Origin: Arenimonas soli
Lineage (GTDB): Bacteria > Pseudomonadota > Gammaproteobacteria > Xanthomonadales > Xanthomonadaceae
Assembly (NCBI RefSeq): GCF_014643775.1
Contig: NZ_BMKC01000001.1
Location: 186,001 to 250,000, forward strand
Length of the DNA: 64,000 nt
Reading direction: 5' to 3'
The number at the start of each line of letters is the position of its first letter. The first letter of the stretch is position 1. The position numbers and the translations under genes are program-made. Below, one piece after another: positions 43,886 through 52,160 of this stretch. The notes beneath the pieces are model-generated. The model made no database searches. It worked only from the letters and a program-made list of their open reading frames with translations, and was not told the DNA's origin.

Positions 43886-44227
43886 ATGGCGAGGCGCCGC
43901 GTGGAAAGTGTAAGTGGTTCGTTAATCCGGCTGGCCGACTGGCCCCCCGAAGGCCTGTCCGAAACCGAGGCCGACGTGGACGGGGCGCGGCTGTCGCTGG
44001 TGCTGCTGCGCCAGGGCGGGACCCTTAAGGCCTGGCTGAACGTCTGCCCGCACGCCGGCCGCCGGCTGGACTGGGCGCCGGGCAAGTTCCTGGTCGACAA
44101 GGGGCGGCTGGTCTGCGCCGCGCATGGCGCCAGCTTCGAACTCGAACGCGGTGAATGCGTGGCGGGCCCGTGCAAGGGCGCGTCGCTGGTGCCGATGCGC
44201 GTGGCCGTGGCCGGCGCCGCCGGCTAG
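43886..44227 (+). CDS. Rieske [2Fe-2S] domain protein
   Basis: 113 residues from ATG 43886, which has GGACGGGAAG upstream; an in-frame GTG 24 bases earlier is less likely. It is a bare Rieske domain: Cys54-x-His56 in NVCPHAGRRLDW and Cys77-x2-His80 in LVCAAHGASFELERG bind the cluster. The loop spacing matches ferredoxin-type Rieske proteins rather than bc1 subunits, since the disulfide cysteines of the latter are missing. It probably passes electrons to an oxygenase or reductase not in this window. Its end overlaps the convergent SLC13 gene by four bases. Confidence 0.85.
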   Translation: MARRRVESVSGSLIRLADWPPEGLSETEADVDGARLSLVLLRQGGTLKAWLNVCPHAGRRLDWAPGKFLVDKGRLVCAAHGASFELERGECVAGPCKGASLVPMRVAVAGAAG

Positions 44228-46062
44228 AACATAAGGTTCACGACCAGCAGCACGATCGCCAGGTAGACCAGGGTGAGCGGGGCGCCGGTGCGCCACAGGT
44301 CCTTGGCGCGGTAGCCGGCCGGTCCGGACACCATGGCCAGCACCGGGTTGGAAACGCTGAGGAAATTGTTCGACGCCGACAGTGCCACGACCAGCGCGAA
44401 GGCCATCGGGTTGCCGCCCGCCGCCAGCGCCACGTTGATCGCCATCGGCACCACCACGACGGTGGCGCCGACGTTGCCGATCACCAGGGCGAAGGCCGTG
44501 GCCAGCAGGCCGAAGGCGGCCTCGAGCACCCAATGCGGTACGTCGCTGCCGATGCGCTCGAGCACCTGCTGGGCGATCCAGCCGGCGGCGCCGGTGGAGT
44601 CCATGGCCCAGCCCAGCGGGATCAGGCAGGCCATCAGGAAGACCGTCTTCCAGTTCACCGCGGCGTAGGCCTCGTCCATGTTCAGCACGCCGACCAGCAT
44701 CATCGCGGCGGCGCCGGCCATCAGCGCGATCGGCACCGGCACCAGGGTGGACAGCGCCAGCGCCATCGCGCCGACGAACACCGCCAGCGCCCACCACAGT
44801 TTCTGCGGCCGCTGTTCGCCCTTGGGATAGTCGGTGACGACGACGAAGTCGCGGCTTTCGCTGGCCTGGGCCAGGTCGGTCCAGATGCTGTGGAAGACCA
44901 GCATGTCGCCGGCCTTGAACGACATCTTGCGGATGTCCTCGCGCCAGACCTGGCCGTCGCGGTTGATCGCCAGCAGGCTGATGCCGAAGCGCTTGCGCAG
45001 CTGCAGCTGCGACTGCGACTTGCCCAGGAAGCTCGAGGTCGGCGGGATCACCGCTTCGGAAATGCCCGACCGGCTGGGGTTGAACAGGTCGGCGAAATGC
45101 CGGAGCCGCGCCGACATGCGCAGCAGGTTCTTCTGCGCGTAGTCCTGGATGGCCTCGCGCGGGCCCATCACGCCCAGCACGCTGCCGACCCAGATCATCT
45201 GGTCGGCCGGCGGCGCCAGCCGGGCTTCGTTGCCGCTGAGCAGGGCCAGCAGCAGCGGCGCGTCGCGCTGGGCTTCGGCCTCGCCCACGCTCATGCCCAC
45301 CAGCGGGCTTTCGGCGGTGACGGTGAGTTCGTAGACGTCGCCTTCGATGCCGTAGGCGCGGGCGAAATAACTCTGGGTGCGGCTGGGCGCCACGCCTTTG
45401 TCTTCGGCCTTGGCGAACCAGCGCTGGCCCAGCCAGCGCCAGTAGCCCAGCCCGACCAGCAGCAGCGCCAGGCCGACCGGCAGCGGCGCGAACATCTCCA
45501 GCGGTTCAAGCGTCGCCACGCCCGAAGGCAGGTTGCGGTTGGCGGCCACCAGCAGGTCGTTGAGCAGCATCAGCGGCGAGTTGCCGATCATGGTGAGGCC
45601 GCCGCCCATGACGATGGCGGCCGCCACCGGCAGCAGCAGGCGCGAAAGGCTCAGGCCGGTGCGGCCCGACAGGCGCGACACCACCGGCAGGAACAGCGCC
45701 ATCACCGACGGGTTTTGCATGAAGCCCGACATCAGGCCGGCCAGGGCGGAAGTAAGCAGGATCAGCCGCTCCTCCATGCCCTTGGACACGCGCAGCAGCC
45801 ACACAGCCACGCGGTTGAGCGCACCGGTGCGGTCCAGGCCCGCGCCCAGGATCATGGTGGCGATGACGGCGATGACGGCGTTGCCCGAAAAGCCGTCGAA
45901 GAGCTGGTTGGCCGGCACCAGGCCGGTGAGCCCCAGCAGCACCAGCACGACCAGCGCGGTGGCGTCGGCGCGGATGCGCTCGATCATGAACATCACGATG
46001 GTGAAGCCGACCAGCCCCAGCACGAGCATCATGTCGCGGGTCAGGGTGAGGCTGGTGTCCAT
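44224..46062 (-). CDS. SLC13/DASS-family permease with paired RCK_C domains
   Basis: 612 residues. Helices at the N-terminus (VLGLVGFTIVMFMIERI) lead into SGFMQNPSVMALFLPVV and MIGNSPLMLLNDLL, the first substrate/sodium hairpin. The middle (about 220-395) is soluble with two TrkA-C/RCK_C-like modules (LTVTAESPLVGMSVGEAE and GISLLAINRDGQVWREDIRKMSFKAGDMLVF). The second half repeats the hairpin with LVIGNVGATVVVVPMAI and SASNNFLSVSNPVLAMV. Relatives of this build transport sulfate, dicarboxylate or other anions and are gated by the RCK_C part. The substrate is unknown. It is 15 bases downstream of trmB. Confidence 0.85.
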   Translation of the reverse strand: MDTSLTLTRDMMLVLGLVGFTIVMFMIERIRADATALVVLVLLGLTGLVPANQLFDGFSGNAVIAVIATMILGAGLDRTGALNRVAVWLLRVSKGMEERLILLTSALAGLMSGFMQNPSVMALFLPVVSRLSGRTGLSLSRLLLPVAAAIVMGGGLTMIGNSPLMLLNDLLVAANRNLPSGVATLEPLEMFAPLPVGLALLLVGLGYWRWLGQRWFAKAEDKGVAPSRTQSYFARAYGIEGDVYELTVTAESPLVGMSVGEAEAQRDAPLLLALLSGNEARLAPPADQMIWVGSVLGVMGPREAIQDYAQKNLLRMSARLRHFADLFNPSRSGISEAVIPPTSSFLGKSQSQLQLRKRFGISLLAINRDGQVWREDIRKMSFKAGDMLVFHSIWTDLAQASESRDFVVVTDYPKGEQRPQKLWWALAVFVGAMALALSTLVPVPIALMAGAAAMMLVGVLNMDEAYAAVNWKTVFLMACLIPLGWAMDSTGAAGWIAQQVLERIGSDVPHWVLEAAFGLLATAFALVIGNVGATVVVVPMAINVALAAGGNPMAFALVVALSASNNFLSVSNPVLAMVSGPAGYRAKDLWRTGAPLTLVYLAIVLLVVNLMF

Positions 46063-46077
46063 GCGTGGGCGGCGTCC

Positions 46078-46791
46078 TCAGGTACGGTCGTAGAGCAGGT
46101 CCCAGACGCCGTGGCCCAGCTTCAGGCCGCGGGTCTCGAAGTGCGTCTGCCGCCGCCAGTCGGGGCGGGGCGAGGTGCCGCGCGGCCCGGCGCGGTTGCG
46201 AAGGCGTGGTTCGGCGTCGAGCACGTCCCACATGTGTTCGGCGTAGTTTTCCCAGTCGGTGGCCAGGTGCAGCAGGCCGCCGGGTTTGAGGCGCTGGCAG
46301 ACCAGGTCCACGAACGCCGGCTGCACCAGCCGCCGCTTGTGGTGGCGCTTCTTGTGCCAGGGGTCGGGAAAGTAGATGCGCACCTCGTCGAGTGATCCGG
46401 GCGCCACGTCGTCGCGCAGGACTTCGACGGCGTCATGCTGGTAGATACGCAGGTTGTTCAGGCCGGCGGCCGCGGCGGCGTTGAGCAGGCGGCCGACGCC
46501 GGGCCCGTGCACCTCGATGCCGATGAAGTCCCGGCTGGTCTCGCGTTCGCAGGAGAACAGCAGCTGCTCGCCGTTGCCGAAGCCGATCTCGAGCACGCGC
46601 TCCGCCTGGCGGCCGAATACCTGGTCGAAGTCGCGGGGCGTGCCGGCGTGTTCCAGGCCGTAGGCCGGCCAGTGCAGTTCGAAGGCGCGCTTCTGGGCCT
46701 CGGTCTGGCGGCCCTGGCGCAGCACGAAGCTGCGGATCGGGCGGTGCCGCTCGGGCTGATCCGGTGCGCCTTCGTCGTTCGTGCCGGTCAT
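46078..46791 (-). CDS. trmB: tRNA (guanine46-N7)-methyltransferase
   Basis: 237 residues from ATG 46791; a GTG 12 bases upstream, beside the thiG stop, is possible. The family motifs are clear: [14 protein letters not shown] (SAM site), [55 protein letters not shown] with the signature [13 protein letters not shown], and [13 protein letters not shown]. It makes m7G46 in the variable loop of several tRNAs. It follows thiG in a minus-strand run from thiS through the SLC13 gene. Confidence 0.96.
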   Translation of the reverse strand: MTGTNDEGAPDQPERHRPIRSFVLRQGRQTEAQKRAFELHWPAYGLEHAGTPRDFDQVFGRQAERVLEIGFGNGEQLLFSCERETSRDFIGIEVHGPGVGRLLNAAAAAGLNNLRIYQHDAVEVLRDDVAPGSLDEVRIYFPDPWHKKRHHKRRLVQPAFVDLVCQRLKPGGLLHLATDWENYAEHMWDVLDAEPRLRNRAGPRGTSPRPDWRRQTHFETRGLKLGHGVWDLLYDRT

Positions 46792-46804
46792 GCCCAGGCC
46801 CACC

Positions 46805-47608
46805 TCAGAGGAAGTGCCCGTCCAGGGGCGAGGAGGCGCTGGCGTTGCGCTTTTTCGGGATGCGGCCGGCCAGGAAGGCCTCGCGCCCGGCCTCGACCGC
46901 CTTGCGCATCGCGCTGGCCATCAGCACCGGGTCCTTCGCGCCGGCGATGGCGGTGTTCATCAGTACGCCGTCGCAGCCCAGTTCCATGGCGATGGCGGCG
47001 TCCGAGGCGGTGCCGACGCCGGCGTCCACCAGCACGGGCACCTTGGCGTTTTCGACGATCTCCAGGATCGACCAGCGGTTCTGCACGCCCAGGCCCGACC
47101 CGATGGGCGCGGCCAGCGGCATCACCGCCACGCAGCCGATTTCTTCCAGGCGCTTGGCCAGGATCGGGTCGTCGGAGGTGTAGACCATGACGTCGAAGCC
47201 GTCGGCCACCAGGGTTTCCGCGGCGGCCAGGGTCTGCACGACGTCCGGGTAGAGGGTTTTCGGGTCGCCCAGGACCTCGAGCTTGACCAGGGTGTGGCCG
47301 TCGAGCAGCTCGCGCGCCAGCCGGCAGGTGCGCACGGCGTCGTCGGCGGTGTAGCAGCCGGCGGTGTTGGGCAGGATCGTGTAGCGGTCGGGCGGCAGCA
47401 CGTCGAGCAGGTTGGGTTCGCCCGGGTTCTGGCCGATGTTGCTGCGGCGGATCGCGACGGTGACGATCTGCGCGCCGGCGGCTTCGGTGGCCAGGCGGGT
47501 CTGTTCGAGGTCGGCGAACTTGCCGGTGCCGGTCAGCAGGCGGGAATGGTAGGTCTTGCCGGCGATCACCAGCGGATCGGCGGGCCGGGAGTCTGGGGAG
47601 CGGGTCAT
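46805..47608 (-). CDS. thiG: Thiazole synthase ThiG
   Basis: 267 residues, TIM barrel. [31 protein letters not shown] marks the start of the family, LVKLEVLGD carries the Schiff-base lysine, and [44 protein letters not shown] form the phosphate and substrate sites. With thiocarboxylated ThiS it builds the thiazole phosphate half of thiamine from deoxyxylulose phosphate and dehydroglycine. It lies 66 bases downstream of thiS. The other thiazole genes (thiF, thiH or thiO) are not in the window, and there is no TPP riboswitch upstream of thiS that I can see. Confidence 0.97.
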   Translation of the reverse strand: MTRSPDSRPADPLVIAGKTYHSRLLTGTGKFADLEQTRLATEAAGAQIVTVAIRRSNIGQNPGEPNLLDVLPPDRYTILPNTAGCYTADDAVRTCRLARELLDGHTLVKLEVLGDPKTLYPDVVQTLAAAETLVADGFDVMVYTSDDPILAKRLEEIGCVAVMPLAAPIGSGLGVQNRWSILEIVENAKVPVLVDAGVGTASDAAIAMELGCDGVLMNTAIAGAKDPVLMASAMRKAVEAGREAFLAGRIPKKRNASASSPLDGHFL

Positions 47609-47674
47609 GCCCCTGATTATGGCCGCTTTTGCCGGTCGGGTTAACCCTTTTTTAAGAACATATTCAGGGAAATC

Positions 47675-47875
47675 TCACCCGCCGCCGATGGCGTGGATGA
47701 TCTCGACCCGGTCGCCTTCGGCCAGTGCGTGCTGCGTGTGCCGGCTGCGGGGCACGACTTCCTGGTTGACCTCGACGGCCACCTTGCGTCCGGCCAGGCC
47801 GGTTTGCTCCAGCAGGCCGGCGACGGTGGGCGTGCCGGTGACTTCGGTGGGCTGGCCGTTGAGTTGGATGTGCAT
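47675..47875 (-). CDS. thiS: Sulfur carrier protein ThiS
   Basis: 66 residues, ubiquitin-like fold, ending in AIGGG. The C-terminal Gly-Gly is adenylated and turned into a thiocarboxylate that supplies sulfur for the thiazole ring. MHIQLNGQPTEV and VAVEVNQEVVPRS are family-typical. A TAGAAT hexamer on the coding strand lies only seven bases upstream of the ATG, which would make the mRNA almost leaderless if used. It is the first gene in a run with thiG and trmB and is divergent from the tRNA gene. Confidence 0.94.
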   Translation of the reverse strand: MHIQLNGQPTEVTGTPTVAGLLEQTGLAGRKVAVEVNQEVVPRSRHTQHALAEGDRVEIIHAIGGG

Positions 47876-47901
47876 GCCGCGATTCTATCGCCGCGCGCGC
47901 A

Positions 47902-47930
47902 TTGCGGGGGCACCGGGCCACCGTCATAAT
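47902..47930 (+). promoter_or_regulatory. tRNA-Gly promoter
   Basis: TTGCGG and CATAAT with a 17-base spacer end 11 bases before the mature tRNA, the expected spacing for a short 5' leader. Confidence 0.7.
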
Positions 47931-47941
47931 CGCGGCCGAAC

Positions 47942-48015
47942 GCGGGTGTAGTTCAATGGTAGAACTGCAGCTTCCCAAGCTGCTAACGTGGGTTCGATTC
48001 CCATCACCCGCTCCA
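47942..48015 (+). tRNA. tRNA-Gly, anticodon CCC
   Basis: 74 bases with encoded CCA. The acceptor stem GCGGGTG pairs with CACCCGC, with discriminator U. The anticodon stem GCAGC/GCTGC encloses TTCCCAA, so the anticodon is CCC, reading GGG. The T loop TTCGATT sits on a five-pair stem with one G-U wobble. The variable loop has four bases. Confidence 0.97.
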
Positions 48016-48021
48016 ATCCCG

Positions 48022-48045
48022 ACGACGGCCACGCGCCGTCGTTTT
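48022..48045 (+). terminator. Terminator after tRNA-Gly
   Basis: An 8-bp stem ACGACGGC/GCCGTCGT with a five-base loop ends in TTTT, seven bases after the tRNA. The rimB start lies 18 bases further on, so rimB may depend on read-through or a promoter I cannot identify. Confidence 0.75.
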
Positions 48046-48062
48046 GCCCCCCGGAGGACGCC

Positions 48063-48509
48063 GTGCCGAAACCGCTGCCGCTGGGCTGGCGTGAATGGCT
48101 GGCGCTTCCCGACCTGGGCATCACCGCCGTGCGTGCCAAGGTGGACACGGGCGCACGCAGCTCGTCGCTGCACGTCGATTCCCAGGAAACCTTCCAACGC
48201 GACGGCATCGAGTGGGTGCGCTTCGAACTCGACACCGGCCGTTACCACGCGCCGCACGCCTATGGCGAAGCGCCGGTGCTGGAACGGCGCAAGGTCACCG
48301 ACTCGGGCGGCCACCGCACCGAACGCATCTTCATCTGCACCCGCCTGCGCCTGGCGGGCCTGGAATGGCTGGCCGAGGTGAACCTGGCCCAGCGCCGCAA
48401 CATGCTCTTCCCGATGCTGCTGGGCCGCACCGCGCTGGCCGGCCGTTTCGTGGTGGATCCCGCCGCCTCCTTCCTGCAGGGCGAACAGCCCCCGGTGCCG
48501 CCCCAGTGA
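48063..48509 (+). CDS. rimB: RimB-type retropepsin-like protease (ATP-dependent zinc protease family)
   Basis: 148 residues from GTG 48063. The aspartic active-site motif is [14 protein letters not shown] (Asp28-Thr29-Gly30), as in the retropepsin-like family long labelled 'ATP-dependent zinc protease'. Other family segments are [29 protein letters not shown] and [15 protein letters not shown]. RimB trims the glutamate tail that RimK adds to ribosomal protein S6. The stop overlaps the rimK start (GTGA), so the two opposing activities are made together. The short gap after the tRNA terminator holds GGAGGAC as ribosome binding site. Confidence 0.88.
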   Translation: MPKPLPLGWREWLALPDLGITAVRAKVDTGARSSSLHVDSQETFQRDGIEWVRFELDTGRYHAPHAYGEAPVLERRKVTDSGGHRTERIFICTRLRLAGLEWLAEVNLAQRRNMLFPMLLGRTALAGRFVVDPAASFLQGEQPPVPPQ

Positions 48510-49429
48510 AACTCGCCATCCTTTCGCGCAATGCCAAGCTCTACTCGACCCAGCGCCTGGTCGAAGCCGCCCGCGAGCGCGGCCACGTGGTGCGCACGCT
48601 CGATCCGCTGCGCTGCTACATGTCCATCGCCCCCGGGCGCTTCCAGATGCGCTACAAGGGCAAGGAACTGGCCGGCATCGACGCGGTGGTGCCGCGCATC
48701 GGCGCCTCGGTGAGCTTCTACGGCACCGCGGTGCTGCGGCAGTTCGAACTGATGGGCGCCTACAGCCCGAACCCGTCCGACGCCATCCTGCGCGCCCGCG
48801 ACAAGCTGCGCTGCCACCAGATGCTGGCGGGCGAGGGCCTCGGCCTGCCGCTGACCGTGTTCGGCGACAACCCCGACGACACCACCGACCTGCTGGGCAT
48901 GCTGGGCAAGCCGCCGCACGTGATCAAGCTCAACGAGGGCACCCAGGGCAATGGCGTGATCCTGGCCGAAACCGCCAGCGCCTCGCGCGGCGTCATCGAG
49001 GCCTTCCGGGGCCTGTACGCCAATTTCCTGGTGCAGGAATTCGTGGCCGAGGCCAAGGGCGCCGACCTGCGCTGTTTCGTGGTGGGCGACCGGGTGGTAG
49101 CGGCGATGCGCCGCCAGGCCGGGGAGGGCGAATTCCGGTCCAACCTGCACCGGGGCGGCAGTGCCAGCCCGGTGGAGCTGACCGAGCCGGAAATCGACAC
49201 CGCCCTGCGGGCCGCCCGGGTGATGGGTCTCGGCGTTGCAGGCGTGGACCTTCTGAGGTCGAATTCTGGCCCATTGGTGCTGGAAGTGAACTCATCCCCG
49301 GGCCTGGAGGGCATAGAAGGGGCCTCCGGCGTCGACGTGGCCGGCGCGATCATCGACTACACGGCGGCCGGGGTCCGGCCCCCGGTCCGGGCACCCCGCC
49401 GGCGGGCCCGCGGATTAACCAAAGGCTGA
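48506..49429 (+). CDS. rimK: Ribosomal protein S6--L-glutamate ligase RimK
   Basis: 307 residues from GTG 48506. The N-terminal domain starts [21 protein letters not shown]. The ATP-grasp core has [61 protein letters not shown] and [26 protein letters not shown], with the Mg-binding Glu and Asn. It adds glutamates to the S6 C-terminus, a reaction tied to c-di-GMP signalling in pseudomonads. The C-terminal tail is Arg-rich (RAPRRRARG). It overlaps rimB by four bases. Confidence 0.95.
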   Translation: MKLAILSRNAKLYSTQRLVEAARERGHVVRTLDPLRCYMSIAPGRFQMRYKGKELAGIDAVVPRIGASVSFYGTAVLRQFELMGAYSPNPSDAILRARDKLRCHQMLAGEGLGLPLTVFGDNPDDTTDLLGMLGKPPHVIKLNEGTQGNGVILAETASASRGVIEAFRGLYANFLVQEFVAEAKGADLRCFVVGDRVVAAMRRQAGEGEFRSNLHRGGSASPVELTEPEIDTALRAARVMGLGVAGVDLLRSNSGPLVLEVNSSPGLEGIEGASGVDVAGAIIDYTAAGVRPPVRAPRRRARGLTKG

Positions 49430-49435
49430 AGCCGA

Positions 49436-49452
49436 TTTAACGCGGTCTTAAT
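49436..49452 (+). promoter_or_regulatory. Direct-repeat motif upstream of the two-component operon
   Basis: TTTAAC and CTTAAT start 11 bases apart, one helical turn, the usual layout for OmpR-family binding sites. Another ATTAAC lies about 24 bases upstream, just inside the end of rimK. The block is AT-rich. Beyond it, 49453-49690 holds no gene I can support; TTGACG at 49629 has no matching -10. Binding by the downstream response regulator is a guess. Confidence 0.35.
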
Positions 49453-49690
49453 ACCTTCGCGCCTAGGCTTGCTCGGCCGGTAAACCAGTGGTCCTCCTCG
49501 TCAGAGTGGTTTCCATGGATTACGGCAATCGGGGCAGTAAGCAACCTTTCGGCCCGGGCCAGTCGCGAAGGCGCCTCCCGGGCCTTTCTTTGCCCGTCCG
49601 TCGGGACCTCCGGCCTGTTTACATGGCCTTGACGTGTGGTAAGAATCAAAGGCTCATTCGCAAAGCACCGAAGCCAGAGGAACCGTCCCC

Positions 49691-50158
49691 ATGAAAAAGA
49701 CCCTGATTGCCCTGCTGCTGGCCGTGACGCCGGCGTTCGTCTTCGCCGCCCAGGAGTCCCATCTGGCCCTCGCCGAGGGTGACTTCGCCGAGCAGCGCGC
49801 CGAAATCGAAGAAGACCTGGCCGACGGCAAGACCTATGCCGAAATCAACAGCCGCGACCGCGCCGAAGTGCGCGAAGCGCTGGACCGCATTTCCCGTGAA
49901 CTCCAGGGCGTGGATTCGGTGGCCGAACTGGCCGAGCCGGCCAAGGTCACCGTGTTCAACGAACAGGAACGCATCAACACCATCCTGACCCAGGCCAAGG
50001 CCGACAGCCAGATGGTCTGCGACCACAGCCGCCCGACCGGCAGCCACCGCAAGGTCACCAAGTGCCGGACCGTGGCCGAGCGCCGCCGCCGCATGGAGGC
50101 CGACCAGGACCACCTGCAGCGCAGGATCCAGAACGGCATCGGCCCGGCGAACAACTGA
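49691..50158 (+). CDS. Small exported protein of unknown function, first gene of two-component operon
   Basis: 155 residues with a clear signal peptide ending VFAAQ. The mature part is highly charged and largely helical (AEQRAEIEEDLADGKTYAEINSRDRAEVREALDRI). Near the C-terminus, VCDHSRPTGSHRKVTKCRTVAERRRR has two cysteines 14 residues apart around a PTGSH turn, a pattern I recall from unannotated xanthomonad proteins. AGAGGAACC precedes the ATG. It ends three bases before the response-regulator gene, so it is probably periplasmic and functionally tied to that system. Function unknown. Confidence 0.8.
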   Translation: MKKTLIALLLAVTPAFVFAAQESHLALAEGDFAEQRAEIEEDLADGKTYAEINSRDRAEVREALDRISRELQGVDSVAELAEPAKVTVFNEQERINTILTQAKADSQMVCDHSRPTGSHRKVTKCRTVAERRRRMEADQDHLQRRIQNGIGPANN

Positions 50159-50161
50159 CCG

Positions 50162-50842
50162 ATGCGCATCCTGGTCGTAGAAGACAACCGCGACATCGCC
50201 GCCAACCTCGGGGATTACCTCGAGGACCGCGGCCACACGGTCGATTACGCCGCCGACGGCGTCACCGGCCTGCACCTCGCGGTCGTCAACGACTTCGATG
50301 CCATCGTGCTCGACCTCAACCTGCCGGGCATGGACGGCCTGGAGGTCTGCCGCAAGCTGCGGCAGGAAGGCCGCAAGCAGACCCCGGTGCTGATGCTCAC
50401 GGCCCGGGATTCGCTGGACAACAAGCTGGAAGGGTTTGATTCCGGGGCCGACGATTACCTGGTCAAACCCTTCGCGCTGCAGGAAGTCGAAGCCCGCCTG
50501 GCCGTCCTGGCCAGGCGTGGCAAGGCCGCGCAGCCGCGCGTGCTCAACGTCGCCGACCTTGAATACAACCTCGACACGCTCGAGGTTCGCCGCGGCGGCA
50601 AGCTGCTGCAGCTCAACCCGACCGCGCTCAAGATCCTGCAGTCGCTGATGGAGTCCTCGCCCTCGGTGGTGACCCGCCAGGAGCTGGAAACCCGCGTCTG
50701 GGGCGAAGAGCTTCCCGATTCCGATTCCCTGCGCGTGCACATCCACGGCCTGCGGGCCGCCGTGGACAAGCCCTTCGACAAGGCGCTGATCCAGACCCGC
50801 CACGGCATCGGTTACCGCATCGCCGATCCCGACGCGGGCTAG
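50162..50842 (+). CDS. OmpR-family response regulator
   Basis: 226 residues. In the receiver domain the acidic pocket is Glu7-Asp8, the phosphoacceptor is Asp51 (IVLDLNLPGMDG), and Thr80 and Lys102 (YLVKPF) complete the switch. The DNA-binding winged helix has LNPTALKILQSLMESSPSVVTRQELETRVWGEE and ends LIQTRHGIGYRIADP. It belongs to the PhoP/QseB style of regulators. It lies between the small exported-protein gene and the histidine kinase, with gaps of three bases. Confidence 0.94.
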   Translation: MRILVVEDNRDIAANLGDYLEDRGHTVDYAADGVTGLHLAVVNDFDAIVLDLNLPGMDGLEVCRKLRQEGRKQTPVLMLTARDSLDNKLEGFDSGADDYLVKPFALQEVEARLAVLARRGKAAQPRVLNVADLEYNLDTLEVRRGGKLLQLNPTALKILQSLMESSPSVVTRQELETRVWGEELPDSDSLRVHIHGLRAAVDKPFDKALIQTRHGIGYRIADPDAG

Positions 50843-50845
50843 GCC

Positions 50846-52126
50846 ATGCGCTACCGGCGGAGACTCCGCAGCCGGATCATCCTGTCCTTCTTCCTGCTCG
50901 GCTTCGGGCTGACGGGGCTGTTCGCCGTGGCCACGGTGCTGCTGCGCGAACAGCTGGAGGATCAGCTGATCGGCGAGGCGCTGCTGGAGAACGTTTCGGA
51001 CTTCGCAAGCAGCTTCTACGAAAACCCCGAAGGCGGGGAGCTGATCGTTTTCGAGAAGATCAAGGGAAACATGTTCAGCGAACGGCGCTTCGGCAACGTG
51101 CCTTTCGAGTGGCGTGACCTGCCCGACGGCGTGCACGAACTGACCGAAACCGACGAGCGCGGCCGGACGCGAACCTACAAGCTGGCCGTCAAGAAGGACG
51201 CGGACTATTGGTTCTTCCTCAGCTACGACATCGCCCAGGAAAGGGCTAGCCAGCAGCAGCTGACCTACGCGCTGATCGGCGTAGTGGCGCTGTTCTCGGT
51301 GCTTTCTCTTTTTATCGGCATCTGGTCGTCGAAGCGGGTGATCAGCCCTGTGACGGAACTTGCCAGAAGGCTTGAGGGCCTCGCCGGCCGCGAGCGACCC
51401 GAAAAACTCGCGCCGCACTTCGCCGAGGACGAAGTCGGCCAGCTGGCGGCGGCGCTGGACGACTATGCCGAACGCATGACCACCCTGGTGAAGCGCGACC
51501 GCGAATTCAATTCCGACGTCAGCCACGAGCTGCGCACGCCGCTGGCGGTGATAAGCGGCGCCACCGAACTGCTGCTGGCCAACCCGGACCTGCCGGAAAA
51601 AACCCGCCAGCGCCTGCTGCGCATCGACCGCGCCGCGCTGCAGTGCACCGACCTGACCACGGCGCTGCTGATGCTTTCACGCAACGAGCGCGGCACCGGC
51701 CACACGCCGCTGCTGAAGCTTTGCCAGCAGCTGGCCGACGCCGCGCGCACCCAGCTGGGCGGCAAACAGCTTGAAGTGCTGTGCGAGGGCGATGAAAACG
51801 CCCTGGTCGAGGCGCCCGAGGCGGTGCTGTCGGTGGCCATCGGCAACCTGCTGGGCAACGCCTGCAAATACACCGCCGAAGGCGAAGTGCGCCTGGTGGT
51901 CGAGGCCAACCAGGTGCGCATCGAGGACACCGGCCCGGGCCTGAGCGAAGAAGACGCCGCGCGCCTGTTCGAACGCGGCTACCGCGGCTCGGGCGCCGGC
52001 GGCACCGTCGGCGGCGGCATCGGCCTTTCGATCGTGCGCCGCCTGTGCGAACTCTACGGCTGGGAAGTCAGCATCGCCCCCCGCCCCGAACACGGTGCGG
52101 TGGCGATCCTTCGCTTCGGGCCGTAG
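50846..52126 (+). CDS. Sensor histidine kinase
   Basis: 426 residues. TM1 is at about 11-33 and TM2 at about 141-160, enclosing a periplasmic sensor of roughly 105 residues rich in acidic and aromatic positions (GGELIVFEKIKGNMFSE). A HAMP-like linker leads to the dimerisation helix with the phosphoacceptor His227 in SDVSHELRTPLAVISG. The ATPase part has the N box NLLGNACKYT, G1 EDTGPGLSEED and G2 VGGGIGLSIVRRL. It pairs with the preceding response regulator. The acidic patches could sense cations or peptides, but that is not shown by sequence. Confidence 0.94.
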   Translation: MRYRRRLRSRIILSFFLLGFGLTGLFAVATVLLREQLEDQLIGEALLENVSDFASSFYENPEGGELIVFEKIKGNMFSERRFGNVPFEWRDLPDGVHELTETDERGRTRTYKLAVKKDADYWFFLSYDIAQERASQQQLTYALIGVVALFSVLSLFIGIWSSKRVISPVTELARRLEGLAGRERPEKLAPHFAEDEVGQLAAALDDYAERMTTLVKRDREFNSDVSHELRTPLAVISGATELLLANPDLPEKTRQRLLRIDRAALQCTDLTTALLMLSRNERGTGHTPLLKLCQQLADAARTQLGGKQLEVLCEGDENALVEAPEAVLSVAIGNLLGNACKYTAEGEVRLVVEANQVRIEDTGPGLSEEDAARLFERGYRGSGAGGTVGGGIGLSIVRRLCELYGWEVSIAPRPEHGAVAILRFGP

Positions 52127-52160
52127 CAGGTCTTTGCCGCGTAGATCCGCGGCCAATAAA

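Noticed and set aside
52136-52153. GCCGCG/CGCGGC hairpin between the histidine kinase gene and ilvE as a terminator
   Set aside because: Only six base pairs, with no T tract on either strand.
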